Shown piece after piece: positions 44,567 to 53,396 of a DNA stretch of 64,000 nucleotides (position 1 is its first letter; each line of letters begins with the position of its first letter). The stretch spans positions 2,621,436 to 2,685,435 of the forward strand of contig NZ_OZ026542.1 in NCBI RefSeq assembly GCF_964020115.1, given 5' to 3'. The DNA comes from Candidatus Regiella endosymbiont of Tuberolachnus salignus (GTDB taxonomy: Bacteria > Pseudomonadota > Gammaproteobacteria > Enterobacterales > Enterobacteriaceae). The notes under the pieces are model-generated. The model saw only the letters and a list, made by a program, of their open reading frames with translations. It made no database searches and was not told the origin of the DNA. The position numbers were made by a program, and so were the translations under genes.

Positions 44567-45592
44567 ATGACTACTTATACCGTCAATGCTATTTATCCTA
44601 GCCAACCTACCGCTGTTTTTTACGATTCTGTTGCATCTAGTGATTATCCTGAACACAATGATGTTTTATTTAAAAATCATTCCTTATTTAAAAATAATGC
44701 CTTCAACAAGCTAAGTGCTGAACGCCTTGGTAAATTAATGGAAGCTGACCGAGAAAAAGCTATCTGTATGGGCTTGTGGGATAAATTTAAGGACTTATTT
44801 CGTTCAAAAAAAAAGCAAGAGGTATTGAAGCAACTCTATAGTTTAATTCATTTGGACAATGACCAAGCCTCAAGCTCAACCAGTGAGATGGATACAGCAA
44901 CGTCGTCAAAAATAAAAGTCGCGGTTAAGGCTTTTATGGCGCTTAAACAGCTAGCGCATGAAGCCGACTACGTTCAGAATCTGTTCAAAATAGAAAAAAG
45001 TAGTGATGATTCAGAAGATATAAATTTCGTGATTGGTACCAAGGTAATATACCAACACAGGGCTACAACTCTATTATCAACAGGCTTGATGGGCAAAAAT
45101 CCCGACATAGTAAAATTGACAGCTTATCTTGATGAGTTTGTAACAAAAACAAATGCTTTATGGCATAAGGCCTGTGATGGTGATGGAAAAAAACTGTGCG
45201 ATCAGCAGGCACGGCGTGATTTTAATCGTGATGTATTGAATGAGCAGTTGTGTAAAGAATTAAGAGATTGCTCTTTTCAAGAAAAAGATAGGATGCTCGA
45301 AAATTTGAGAGGTCGGTTTGGACGACGTTTTAGAGGTGTGCTTGATCTTACTGGAATTAGAGTCAGCCAAAATGTAGAAGATAATTTTGTTAAGGTCTCT
45401 GCTGCCAATAAATACAAAATTGTTGTAGAAGATATTATGGATATATTGTACGAGAAATCAAAATTAAATGAGGTTTATATTAACAATGTGACTGAGCTAA
45501 CAGATGATGAGCTTAGAGCGTTAAAACATTCAGCGGGTATCACTCGCACCATGCTCAGAGACAATACCCTATTTAGATATATGCAGAGATAA
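44567..45592 (+). CDS. Putative T3SS effector with divergent WEK-type motif
   Basis: A 341-residue protein. Residues 70-92 (LWDKFKDLF..KKKQEVLKQLYSLI) align with the translocation segment LWEKIKEFFFSNGQEEALQCLHQLC of the next gene and with the WEK(I/M)xxFF signal of SPI-2 effectors such as SifA and SspH2. The rest is Lys/Asp/Leu-rich and helical, with no catalytic motif I recognise. The ATG follows CGAGGGGA; an upstream TTG in frame is less likely. It is tandem with the SifA-like gene 61 bp downstream, so the two may be co-transcribed paralogues. Confidence 0.72.
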   Translation: MTTYTVNAIYPSQPTAVFYDSVASSDYPEHNDVLFKNHSLFKNNAFNKLSAERLGKLMEADREKAICMGLWDKFKDLFRSKKKQEVLKQLYSLIHLDNDQASSSTSEMDTATSSKIKVAVKAFMALKQLAHEADYVQNLFKIEKSSDDSEDINFVIGTKVIYQHRATTLLSTGLMGKNPDIVKLTAYLDEFVTKTNALWHKACDGDGKKLCDQQARRDFNRDVLNEQLCKELRDCSFQEKDRMLENLRGRFGRRFRGVLDLTGIRVSQNVEDNFVKVSAANKYKIVVEDIMDILYEKSKLNEVYINNVTELTDDELRALKHSAGITRTMLRDNTLFRYMQR

Positions 45593-45653
45593 TTTCTTTT
45601 AGCGTTATTACCGTGGTGGAAATTTAATTTTTATTTTTCGTATGAGGTATATT

Positions 45654-46748
45654 ATGAATATGACTCTTTCGCTAGGGGCTGGTTATTTTCCTGTAACCAC
45701 TATCAGCAATGATCGTGTAAAGAAAATATTAAATGATAGACGTCGTCCTCATATGACGTTATGGGAAAAAATAAAAGAATTCTTTTTTTCCAACGGACAA
45801 GAAGAGGCGCTACAGTGCTTGCATCAATTGTGCCATCCTTCAAACAATACCACACTGGATGAAGTGGAAAATATTTTATTCAGATTAAAAGAATTAGCGG
45901 CGCCGAAATACAAGGAAATGTTTCATTATAACGCCGATTCAAACGATAACTTTTTCCAAATAAAAGACAATAATGGTAACCGCGTATTTTCTATTAGTAA
46001 AAATGATAAAACTTTTTCCTATACCATTTTAGATAAGAAATTTTCCTTTAACGATCCGACGATGAAATTCAACAGCCCTGATAATGGTGACTTCCGTAGT
46101 CATCCTGTTTGGTCGGACGGTCTGTCTATTGTTTTCACTAAATCTCCAATAAATATTAACGATATGAAGTTATCTGTTGCATATAAGGGAAATAGTTTGC
46201 CATTGGATGTTAGTAAAATTTATAAAGATATTATGAAAATAATCAACGAGGCGAATACGGTCGAATTTTATAATCAATGGCTAAAACAAGAGCGAAATAC
46301 TTATATATGCGCAATCATTAATCGGCAGATAGATAACGCCGTTAACCAGCAGTTAAATAAATCAATTGATCTACAGAGAGAGGCAACGTTATATAAATTT
46401 AGCCCAAAAGAGCGACTTTATTTATTTGAAAAAACGATGAATTATTTAAATATCAATAAGAGTGATATAACTATTGATACTGCTTGTGCTCAGAGTTCAA
46501 TAAACCACGTGGTGTTAACCTATCTGTCAAAAAACACTATGGTCAGCGGTTTCTTAAATAGAGAAAACGACCGGAATAAAAAAAATAAAATAAACACAAG
46601 GATCGCTTGTGCCCTATCCGATCTGATATATGAAAGCATTTACAATAAAAATATCAGTTCAGTTAGAAAAACAGCTTATCATGTGGCTAGTTCGTATATA
46701 TTAATGAAAGCAAGAAGCAGTCTAGTGGCTGCAAATAATTCAATTTAA
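45654..46748 (+). CDS. SifA/SifB-like T3SS effector
   Basis: A 364-residue protein. The N-terminus MNMTLSLGAGYFP resembles SifA MPITIGNGF, and LWEKIKEFFFS (36-46) is the conserved SPI-2 effector translocation motif WEK(I/M)xxFF; the following ~90 residues (ALQCLHQLCHP...NGNRVFSIS) also follow the SspH2/SseI/SifA secretion domain. The C-terminal half contains WLKQE at 209-213, a WxxxE motif at nearly the SifA position (197-201), in the same setting (QWLKQERNTYI versus GWKAQEKATYL). WxxxE proteins act on host small GTPases. There is no C-terminal CaaX box as in SifA, so it is closer to SifB in that respect. The start was set at the ATG 6 nt after GAGG. Confidence 0.82.
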   Translation: MNMTLSLGAGYFPVTTISNDRVKKILNDRRRPHMTLWEKIKEFFFSNGQEEALQCLHQLCHPSNNTTLDEVENILFRLKELAAPKYKEMFHYNADSNDNFFQIKDNNGNRVFSISKNDKTFSYTILDKKFSFNDPTMKFNSPDNGDFRSHPVWSDGLSIVFTKSPININDMKLSVAYKGNSLPLDVSKIYKDIMKIINEANTVEFYNQWLKQERNTYICAIINRQIDNAVNQQLNKSIDLQREATLYKFSPKERLYLFEKTMNYLNINKSDITIDTACAQSSINHVVLTYLSKNTMVSGFLNRENDRNKKNKINTRIACALSDLIYESIYNKNISSVRKTAYHVASSYILMKARSSLVAANNSI

Positions 46749-47189
46749 CTACTTGATCGATACTGGGTAAGCGTGAAGCAGTAAAATCTACCTTGGATAA
46801 GCTCGTCTGATTAAAATTAACCCCTTCCAAATTCAAACCGTTGAGATCTGTCCGTTCAAAATGCACGCCTTTAAGGTTAGCAAAGTGCAATGCAAATTCT
46901 TTCTCTTCCTGATTCAATTGACTAAAACACGTTCTGATCTGATGTAGCTAATCATTTTTTCTTTAAGTTTAGCTTCATCGCATAACAGCAATTGTCCTGC
47001 CAAATCACATAAAGGACTGTCCAGCGAGACCAGCATTTGATCAATAGGGTTCAGAAATGTTATCCATTGTTCAGGTACATCATTATATTTGAATTTTTCC
47101 GCGAGTTCTTGTCTGAGAAATAGCTCGAATTCAGTAGATAAATAATGAGATATAAATGACGGAAGGTAAGATTTTATGGCTTCTAGCAT
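46687..47189 (-). pseudogene. Pentapeptide-repeat protein remnant, frameshifted
   Basis: Two adjoining frames make one decayed gene. The upstream frame (46914-47189) encodes MLEAIKSYLPSF..., ending IRSERVLVN. The downstream frame (46687-46917) carries pentapeptide-like repeats FANLKGVHFERTDLNGLNLEG. Reading back in the second frame gives QIRTCFSQLNQEEKEF upstream of its first Met, so a frameshift near 46960 is likely. The 3' part runs antisense into the end of the SifA-like gene and appears truncated. Pentapeptide proteins include effectors such as PipB, but the identity is open. Confidence 0.6.
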
Positions 47190-47379
47190 AGAATAATCCT
47201 TATTAGATTAATAAAATATGATAACTTAATTATATATATTATTATAAATTAAACAATTAAACAATTGTCACTAACCTGTGATGAAAAAATGCTTCCGTCT
47301 GGAATCGATGCTTTCGAAACATCAAGGGGGCCGTGTTAACATACGAAGATAATATAAGGCTCCTAAGGACGTAAAAAAC

Positions 47380-50300
47380 GTGGAATTTTCTTTCGCAGTA
47401 TTATTCGCTCAACTTGATGAGCTAATGCTGTGTGACCAACATCGCTTACGGTGTCGATTGCAAGCCGCCAATAAAATAAAAGATTTCGATATTCAACAAC
47501 AGGTCGTCAGCGAAATAGCCAGTGATATCGTTCATGCCAAACAACGTGTTAGCCAGCGGCAGGCGAGTGGCTTCGCCATAGTTTATCCAGAAGATTTGCC
47601 GATTAGTCAAAGAAGGCAAGAAATTTGCCGTGCGTTAGATGAAAATCAAGTGTTGGTGATTGCCGGGGAAACGGGATCAGGTAAAACCACACAATTGCCT
47701 AAAATCTGCTTGGAATTGGGGCGCGGTATAAAAGGGCTGATCGGTCATACTCAGCCCCGGCGTTTAGCGGCGCGGACGGTCGCTCAGCGTATCGCCGAAG
47801 AATTAAAAACCTGCGTCGGGGGGTATGTTGGCTATAAAGTGCGTTTTAATGATCAGGTTGGGGAAAATACGCGGGTTAAGCTGATGACGGACGGTATTTT
47901 ACTCGCCGAAATTCAGCAAGATCGATGGTTGCGACAATATGACACCTTGATTATCGATGAAGCGCATGAACGCAGCCTGAATATTGATTTTATTTTAGGT
48001 TATTTACGCCAATTGTTACCCAAACGTCCCGATTTAAAACTGATCATTACGTCTGCCACTATCGATCCTCAACGCTTTTCGCGCCATTTTTACGCCGCGC
48101 CGATCATCGAAGTGTCTGGCCGCACTTATCCCGTTGATGTCCGCTATCGTCCAATAGTTGATCAGGGCGATGAGCGTGATCGAGATCAGTTGCAGGCGAT
48201 TGTCGATGCAGTGCATGAATTGGAACGGGAAAAGCCCGGTGATATTTTAATTTTTATGAGCGCTGAGCGTGAGATCCATGAAACCGCGGAAGCCTTGAAA
48301 AAACAAAATCTACGGCACACTGAGGTGTTGCCGTTGTATGCGCGTTTATCCCATCACGAACAAAATCGCGTTTTTCATCCGAGCCGTGGCGCGATGTTGA
48401 GACGCATTGTATTGGCGACTAACGTTGCTGAAACTTCTCTGACGGTGCCAGGGATAAAATATGTGATTGATCCGGGCTATGCACGTATTAGTCGTTACAG
48501 TTTTCGCACCAAAGTTCAACGTCTGCCGATAGAAGCGATATCACAAGCCTCGGCTAATCAACGTAAAGGCCGTTGTGGGCGTGTTTCTGAAGGGATCTGT
48601 ATTCGGTTGTATTCAGAGCAGGATTTTTTATCACGCCCGCCGTTTACCGATCCAGAAATTTTGCGTACTAATTTGGCGTCAGTGATCTTACAGATGACGG
48701 CGATTGGTTTGGGGGATATCAAGGCGTTTCCTTTTATCGATCCTCCCGATAAACGTAACATTCAAGATGGCGTCCGTTTACTGGTCGAACTTGGGGCGAT
48801 CCGCACTGCTGATAATGGTCATCAGCAATTGACAAAGCAAGGGCGTCAATTAGCCCAGTTGCCGATCGACCCACGTTTAGCGCGGATGGTGTTAGCGGCG
48901 CAAAAAAATGCCTGTGTGCGTGAGGTGATGATCATCGCCTCAGCGCTATCTATTCAAGATCCGCGTGAACGGCCATTAGATAAACAGCAAGCGGCGGATG
49001 AAAAGCATCGTCGTTTTGCCGATAAAAATTCTGATTTTTTAAGTTTTGTCCATTTGTGGGATCACCTGCTTGAACAGCAAAAAACATTGTCTTCCGGGCA
49101 ATTTCGTCAATTATGCCGCCGTGATTTTTTAAGTTATCTGCGCTTACGTGAGTGGCAAGATATTCATCGTCAACTGAGCCAAACGGTAAAACTATTGAGG
49201 CTACCTGTTAATACGGTCGCAGCGGATCATCGTACTGTGCACAGTGCTTTGTTAACCGGGCTGTTATCGCATATTGGTCAAAAAGATAGTGAAAAAATGG
49301 AATTTACCGGGGCACATAGTGCCCGTTTTGCTGTTTTCCCCGCGTCGCAACTTTTTAAAAAACCACCGAAATGGATCATGGTGGCTCAGCTTTTAGAAAC
49401 CAGTCGCCTCTGGGGGCGGATCGCAGCGCGCATCGAACCCGAATGGATTGAGCCTTTGGCGCCTCATTTGGTGAAATACCATTATAGTGATCCGCATTGG
49501 GAGAAAAGCCAAGGGGCGGTGATGGCCAATGAGAAGGTAACCTTATTCGGTTTGCCTATTGTGGCGTCACGCAAAATAAATTATGGCGCTATTGATCCGC
49601 CATTATGTCGAGAATTATTTATCCGTCATGGCTTGGTGGAAGGGCAGTGGCAAACCAGCCATGCTTTTTTCCACGCTAATTTGCAATTGTTAGCGGAAGT
49701 GGAAGCCATGGAGCATAAATCTCGTCGCCGCGATATTTTGGTTGACGATGAAACCTTGTTTACTTTCTATGAACAGCGGATCGGCGCTGATGTTGTTTCA
49801 GCCCGTCATTTTGATAGCTGGTGGAAGAAAGCGCGCCAAATTGAACCTGAATTGCTTAATTTTGAAAAAACCATGCTGGTAAAAGAAGGGGCTAATCATA
49901 TTGATTTCACGGATCACCCTGATTTTTGGCAACAAGGGACATTGACGTTACCGCTTTCTTATCAATTTGAACCCGGGAGTGATGCCGATGGTGTCACTGT
50001 TCATTTGCCGCTGGCTATTCTCAATCAGATAGCAAATCAAGGTTTTGATTGGCAGGTACCGGGTCTGCGCCGCGAGCTGATTATCGCGTTAATAAAATCC
50101 TTACCGAAATCGCTCCGACGCCATTTTATTCCTGCGCCTAATTATGCCGATGCTTTTTTGGCGAAGATCTTACCGCCACAAAATGGATTACCACAAAGTT
50201 TATTAGAAGTGCTTGAGCGCGAATTACGGCAGATGACAGGAGTGACGTTGTCACGTGATGATTGGCAATGGGAGCAGGTGCCCGCGCATTTTAAAATCAC

Positions 50301-51300
50301 TTTTCGGGTACTCGATGATAAAAACCACATTGTGCGTGAAGGAAAAAATTTAGCCGAGATAAAAAAACACTTACAGCAACAGGTGCAAAAAACCCTGTCG
50401 GCAGGGGGAGACAAAAACCTAGAAAAAAAGAATTTAGTTTGTTGGAATTTTGGCACGCTTCCGGCTTGTTATGCGAAACGACAAGGCGGATATGAAATAA
50501 AGGCCTACCCTGCTTTGGTCGATGAAAAAAAGAGTGTCGCGATCCGCTTATTTGAAACTGAATCGCAACAACAACAAGCGATGTGGCGAGGGACGCGCCG
50601 TTTACTGTTGCTAAATATCTCGGCACCGATTAAATATCTGCATGAAAAATTGCCTAATAAAACCAAATTGGGGCTTTATTTTAACCCTTACGGCAAAGTG
50701 GTTGAGTTGATCGATGATTGTATTGCCTGTGGGGTAGATTACCTTATTGCGCAACATGGCGGGCTAGCGTGGCAGCAGTCTGATTTTATTCAGTTGCAGG
50801 AAAGAATTCGAGCAGAGCTTAATGACACAGTGGTAAAGATTGCCACTCAAGTTGAGCAGATCTTGAATCAGGTATTTTTAATTAACAAACCGTTGAAAGG
50901 ACAGCTTGATATCAAATTGGCGTTGAATTTTGCTGATATTAAAGCGCAGCTAGCGGGTTTAATTTATCCGGGGTTTGTCAGCGATCATGGTTGGCAACGT
51001 TTAACCGATATTTTGCGTTATTTACGCGCTATCGAACAGCGTTTAGAAAAATTGCGTGTCGATCCCCAACGTGATCAGGCGAACTTGCGGCGCGTGCAGC
51101 AAATCATGACCGCCTGGCAACAATGGATGGAGAAATTACCTCTGCAACATCAACAGGATAATGAAGTAAAAGCAGTGCGCTGGATGATTGAGGAGCTACG
51201 TGTCAGTCTATTTGCGCAGCAATTAGGAACCGCTTATCGGATCTCAGAGCAACGTATTGTGCAGACTATGGATCAACTGATGACTCAATTGATTAATTAA
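47380..51300 (+). CDS. hrpA: DEAH-box RNA helicase HrpA
   Basis: ATP-dependent 3'-5' RNA helicase that rescues stalled ribosomes and processes mRNA. The 1306-residue protein is near full family length (1300). It has Walker A GETGSGKTTQ, DEAH box IIDEAHERS, SAT motif, QASANQRKGRCGR motif VI, then the HA2/OB regions and the long C-terminal DUF3418. The start is GTG, with AAGGACG upstream; no better ATG exists. It stands alone between the effector cluster and ydgD. Confidence 0.96.
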   Translation: MEFSFAVLFAQLDELMLCDQHRLRCRLQAANKIKDFDIQQQVVSEIASDIVHAKQRVSQRQASGFAIVYPEDLPISQRRQEICRALDENQVLVIAGETGSGKTTQLPKICLELGRGIKGLIGHTQPRRLAARTVAQRIAEELKTCVGGYVGYKVRFNDQVGENTRVKLMTDGILLAEIQQDRWLRQYDTLIIDEAHERSLNIDFILGYLRQLLPKRPDLKLIITSATIDPQRFSRHFYAAPIIEVSGRTYPVDVRYRPIVDQGDERDRDQLQAIVDAVHELEREKPGDILIFMSAEREIHETAEALKKQNLRHTEVLPLYARLSHHEQNRVFHPSRGAMLRRIVLATNVAETSLTVPGIKYVIDPGYARISRYSFRTKVQRLPIEAISQASANQRKGRCGRVSEGICIRLYSEQDFLSRPPFTDPEILRTNLASVILQMTAIGLGDIKAFPFIDPPDKRNIQDGVRLLVELGAIRTADNGHQQLTKQGRQLAQLPIDPRLARMVLAAQKNACVREVMIIASALSIQDPRERPLDKQQAADEKHRRFADKNSDFLSFVHLWDHLLEQQKTLSSGQFRQLCRRDFLSYLRLREWQDIHRQLSQTVKLLRLPVNTVAADHRTVHSALLTGLLSHIGQKDSEKMEFTGAHSARFAVFPASQLFKKPPKWIMVAQLLETSRLWGRIAARIEPEWIEPLAPHLVKYHYSDPHWEKSQGAVMANEKVTLFGLPIVASRKINYGAIDPPLCRELFIRHGLVEGQWQTSHAFFHANLQLLAEVEAMEHKSRRRDILVDDETLFTFYEQRIGADVVSARHFDSWWKKARQIEPELLNFEKTMLVKEGANHIDFTDHPDFWQQGTLTLPLSYQFEPGSDADGVTVHLPLAILNQIANQGFDWQVPGLRRELIIALIKSLPKSLRRHFIPAPNYADAFLAKILPPQNGLPQSLLEVLERELRQMTGVTLSRDDWQWEQVPAHFKITFRVLDDKNHIVREGKNLAEIKKHLQQQVQKTLSAGGDKNLEKKNLVCWNFGTLPACYAKRQGGYEIKAYPALVDEKKSVAIRLFETESQQQQAMWRGTRRLLLLNISAPIKYLHEKLPNKTKLGLYFNPYGKVVELIDDCIACGVDYLIAQHGGLAWQQSDFIQLQERIRAELNDTVVKIATQVEQILNQVFLINKPLKGQLDIKLALNFADIKAQLAGLIYPGFVSDHGWQRLTDILRYLRAIEQRLEKLRVDPQRDQANLRRVQQIMTAWQQWMEKLPLQHQQDNEVKAVRWMIEELRVSLFAQQLGTAYRISEQRIVQTMDQLMTQLIN

Positions 51301-51304
51301 TTTT

Positions 51305-51330
51305 CCCTATATCAAGGGCTGTGGGTATAT
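51305..51330. repeat. F1 end remnant at the ydgD 3' end
   Basis: Only ~26 bp of an F1 terminus survive (ATCAAGGGCTGTGGGTATA). It encodes the Tyr-Thr-His-Ser-Pro-stop end of the protease. Confidence 0.75.
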
Positions 51331-52166
51331 TCGCGGGCGTTTTTACTGATTAATGTCTTTAACTTATCGCGTATGGCCGTTACTGCTAGGGCATGATTAT
51401 CGGCCAGAGCGCGATCCTTAGCCGCGGGTGCGGAACTTTGAATAGCGACTAACCACCAATTATCGTTATCTTTAAGCAGTAGCGGTGAACCGCTATCGCC
51501 GGGCAGGGTGTCACATTGATGGGCGATAATGCCTTGTTGCGCCCAGCCGGTAACCAAACAAGCGGGATGGCTGTAAAGCGAATTGATGTGATCGGCAGGA
51601 TAACCGGCCTGGGTTATTCGATGCTTGGCGCGCGCCAGCGCTAAGTTCAGCTCTGCTATCGAACCTTGCCATAGGGGGAGTGGTTTAAGCGGTGACCGCT
51701 CAGTATTGTGTAATACAACCAAGGCGAAATCTTCTTTCGCCGCTGCGGGGGGAACCGTCCAGCCGTTGCCCGAAGCGCGTAATTTTTTACTCAAATTGAT
51801 ATCGACTAAGGTTTCTAATTGAGTAATCTGATATTGCCATTGTTGTTGATGTGAAATGAAACGCAGGCTGATCGCTGGATCGATTTTACCGGGCGGCCTT
51901 AATAAACAATGCCCGGCGGTCAATGCTAAACTGGGCGCAATTAAGGTCGCGGTACAAAGATGACCACTGGCGGTTTCTAGCTGCCCAACAGCATGCCATG
52001 GCCAATTTTCACGGTTCTCTATCGCCACCCGATCATCTGCGCCAAAAAATAATATTTTTTGCTCAGTGGGCTTAGCAGTGTCAGCCACGGCGATCTGTAA
52101 ATAAATAGACAATAAACTGATCAGTATATTGCGGTAGAAAAATTTTCTATTGAGACGAGTCAGCAC
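51312..52166 (-). CDS. ydgD: Periplasmic trypsin-like serine protease, YdgD-like
   Basis: A 284-residue S1-family protease with an N-terminal signal peptide (basic start, then ILISLLSIYLQIAVA, cleavage near 29). The catalytic triad is visible: His86 (LTAGHC), Asp146 (EDFALV) and Ser225 (GDSGSP). GQLETASGHLCTATLIAPSLALTAGHCLL matches E. coli YdgD closely, whose physiological role is poorly known. The last residues EYTHSP come from an F1 remnant. It is convergent with hrpA, ending 11 bp from its stop. Confidence 0.85.
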   Translation of the reverse strand: MLTRLNRKFFYRNILISLLSIYLQIAVADTAKPTEQKILFFGADDRVAIENRENWPWHAVGQLETASGHLCTATLIAPSLALTAGHCLLRPPGKIDPAISLRFISHQQQWQYQITQLETLVDINLSKKLRASGNGWTVPPAAAKEDFALVVLHNTERSPLKPLPLWQGSIAELNLALARAKHRITQAGYPADHINSLYSHPACLVTGWAQQGIIAHQCDTLPGDSGSPLLLKDNDNWWLVAIQSSAPAAKDRALADNHALAVTAIRDKLKTLISKNAREYTHSP

Positions 52167-52181
52167 ATTAATCTTCCTCGA

Positions 52182-52298
52182 AGGGTCTATGTGAAATCTT
52201 CTTGAGCGACGCTCAGACGAGGAATAAGCGAAAATGAGTATTTTTAGCTCATTTTTGACGAAGTATCAGCGAGCACAGGAGATTTCGAACGGCTCTTA
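52182..52298. repeat. F3 element with long inverted arms
   Basis: Ends AGGGTCTATGTGAAATCTT and the complement of TAAGAGCCGTTCGAAATC, with an inner AAAATGAGTATTTTTAGCTCATTTT hairpin region (each arm under ten bases). It fills the ydgD-ribE gap. Confidence 0.7.
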
Positions 52299-52311
52299 TC
52301 AACACCAGTAA

Positions 52312-52929
52312 TTATACTAGCACCGTTTTATTTAACACCCGCTCAACGGTATCAACGGTGGCTTGTGTCTGTGCGTCAATTTCAATATTCACCCGATCAG
52401 CGAGTCGTTTTTTTCCTATTGTTGTTCTGACTAAGGTATCTGGGATCAAATTAACGCAAAAACGATTATTTTCTACTTCACCAATGGTCAGGCTGATGCC
52501 GTCAATGGCGATAAATCCTTTCTGTAATATATATTTCATTATTTTTTTGTCGGCAATACGCAGCCAAAGTTGGCGATTATTTTCTGTGCTACAAATTTTG
52601 GCAATCTCCGCGGTACAGATAATGTGCCCAGACATCAAATGGCCGCCTATTTCATCTCCCAATTTCACCGCTCTTTCCAAATTGACTTCATCCCCGACGT
52701 TAATTTCTCTGAGATTGGTAATAAGCAGGGTTTCTTTTATCACATCAAAACTGATTAAATCTTGGTCGATGGCAGTGACGGATAAGCAGCAGCCATTATG
52801 TGCTACCGAAGCGCCTAATGTTAATCCTGGCAACAGGGCGGATGGAAATCTTAGTGTATGGGTACGGAAATCTGTGCTGCCATTAATGGCGACTACCGGC
52901 GCGGTGCCTTGAACAATACCATTAAACAT
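52312..52929 (-). CDS. ribE: Riboflavin synthase alpha subunit
   Basis: Dismutates two 6,7-dimethyl-8-ribityllumazine molecules to riboflavin (also called ribC in E. coli). The 205-residue protein shows the tandem lumazine-binding repeats: MFNGIVQGTAPV with VAHNGCCLSVT, and GHLMSGHI with GFIAIDGISLTIGEV. It is slightly shorter at the C-terminus than E. coli (213). It is divergent from mdtK as in E. coli; repeats fill the ~470-bp space between them. Confidence 0.96.
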   Translation of the reverse strand: MFNGIVQGTAPVVAINGSTDFRTHTLRFPSALLPGLTLGASVAHNGCCLSVTAIDQDLISFDVIKETLLITNLREINVGDEVNLERAVKLGDEIGGHLMSGHIICTAEIAKICSTENNRQLWLRIADKKIMKYILQKGFIAIDGISLTIGEVENNRFCVNLIPDTLVRTTIGKKRLADRVNIEIDAQTQATVDTVERVLNKTVLV

Positions 52930-52949
52930 AAGGGTGCCTCTGAGTTGAT

Positions 52950-52993
52950 TAGACCTCTTTCCAAACCTGTAAGTAGGTTTGGAAAGAGGTCTA
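52950..52993. repeat. Perfect hairpin of F4 ends upstream of ribE
   Basis: TAGACCTCTTTCCAAACC and GGTTTGGAAAGAGGTCTA pair perfectly (18 bp) around TGTAAGTA. These are the F4 termini with the centre deleted. It lies 20 bp upstream of the ribE start, so it would be in its 5' leader or promoter. Confidence 0.85.
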
Positions 52994-53144
52994 TTGTTTT
53001 ATTCGCAAGAAGTCTACTGAAAAATGCCATTATGATGAAGCGCTTCAGTTTGTCTTAACTTCAATTTGTCTTAAATAGTATCGTCATTAAATTCTGATAA
53101 GAGATCCTTTACTGTATTTGATAAGCTCATCTATCCTTTAGAGT

Positions 53145-53180
53145 CTATCCGAAATCTTTTATGCTTGCTGATACTGGTTT
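53145..53180. repeat. F3 arm fragment
   Basis: TAGAGTCTATCCGAAATCTTTTATGCTTGCTGATAC matches the F3 left arm in short blocks; no right arm is present. I see nothing else in 52994-53242. Confidence 0.45.
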
Positions 53181-53242
53181 TGCAACAGATATATTCATAA
53201 AAATAATTGATTAAGTTTTATTAAAGGATTAAAAACAATTTT

Positions 53243-53369
53243 TATACCCACAGCCCTTGAAGTTGCCGCTAGGCGGCTAGGATGTGAGACCGATGAGCGT
53301 AGACATACTAAGTGATTCGGCGAACACCCGCAGCCAACGACGCGGCGGCTTCAAAGGCGAAGGGGATAT
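53243..53369. repeat. F1 palindromic element upstream of mdtK
   Basis: Full copy: TATACCCACAGCCCTTGAAG on the left, CTTCAAAGGCGAAGGGGATA on the right. It ends ~28 bp before the mdtK start. Confidence 0.9.
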
Positions 53370-53396
53370 TATAAAAAACCTGAATAGGTACAATAG

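Noticed and set aside
52358..52912. 184-codon open frame antisense to ribE
   Set aside because: It mirrors the riboflavin synthase coding sequence; its Ser/Ile/Pro-rich composition is typical of an antisense shadow.
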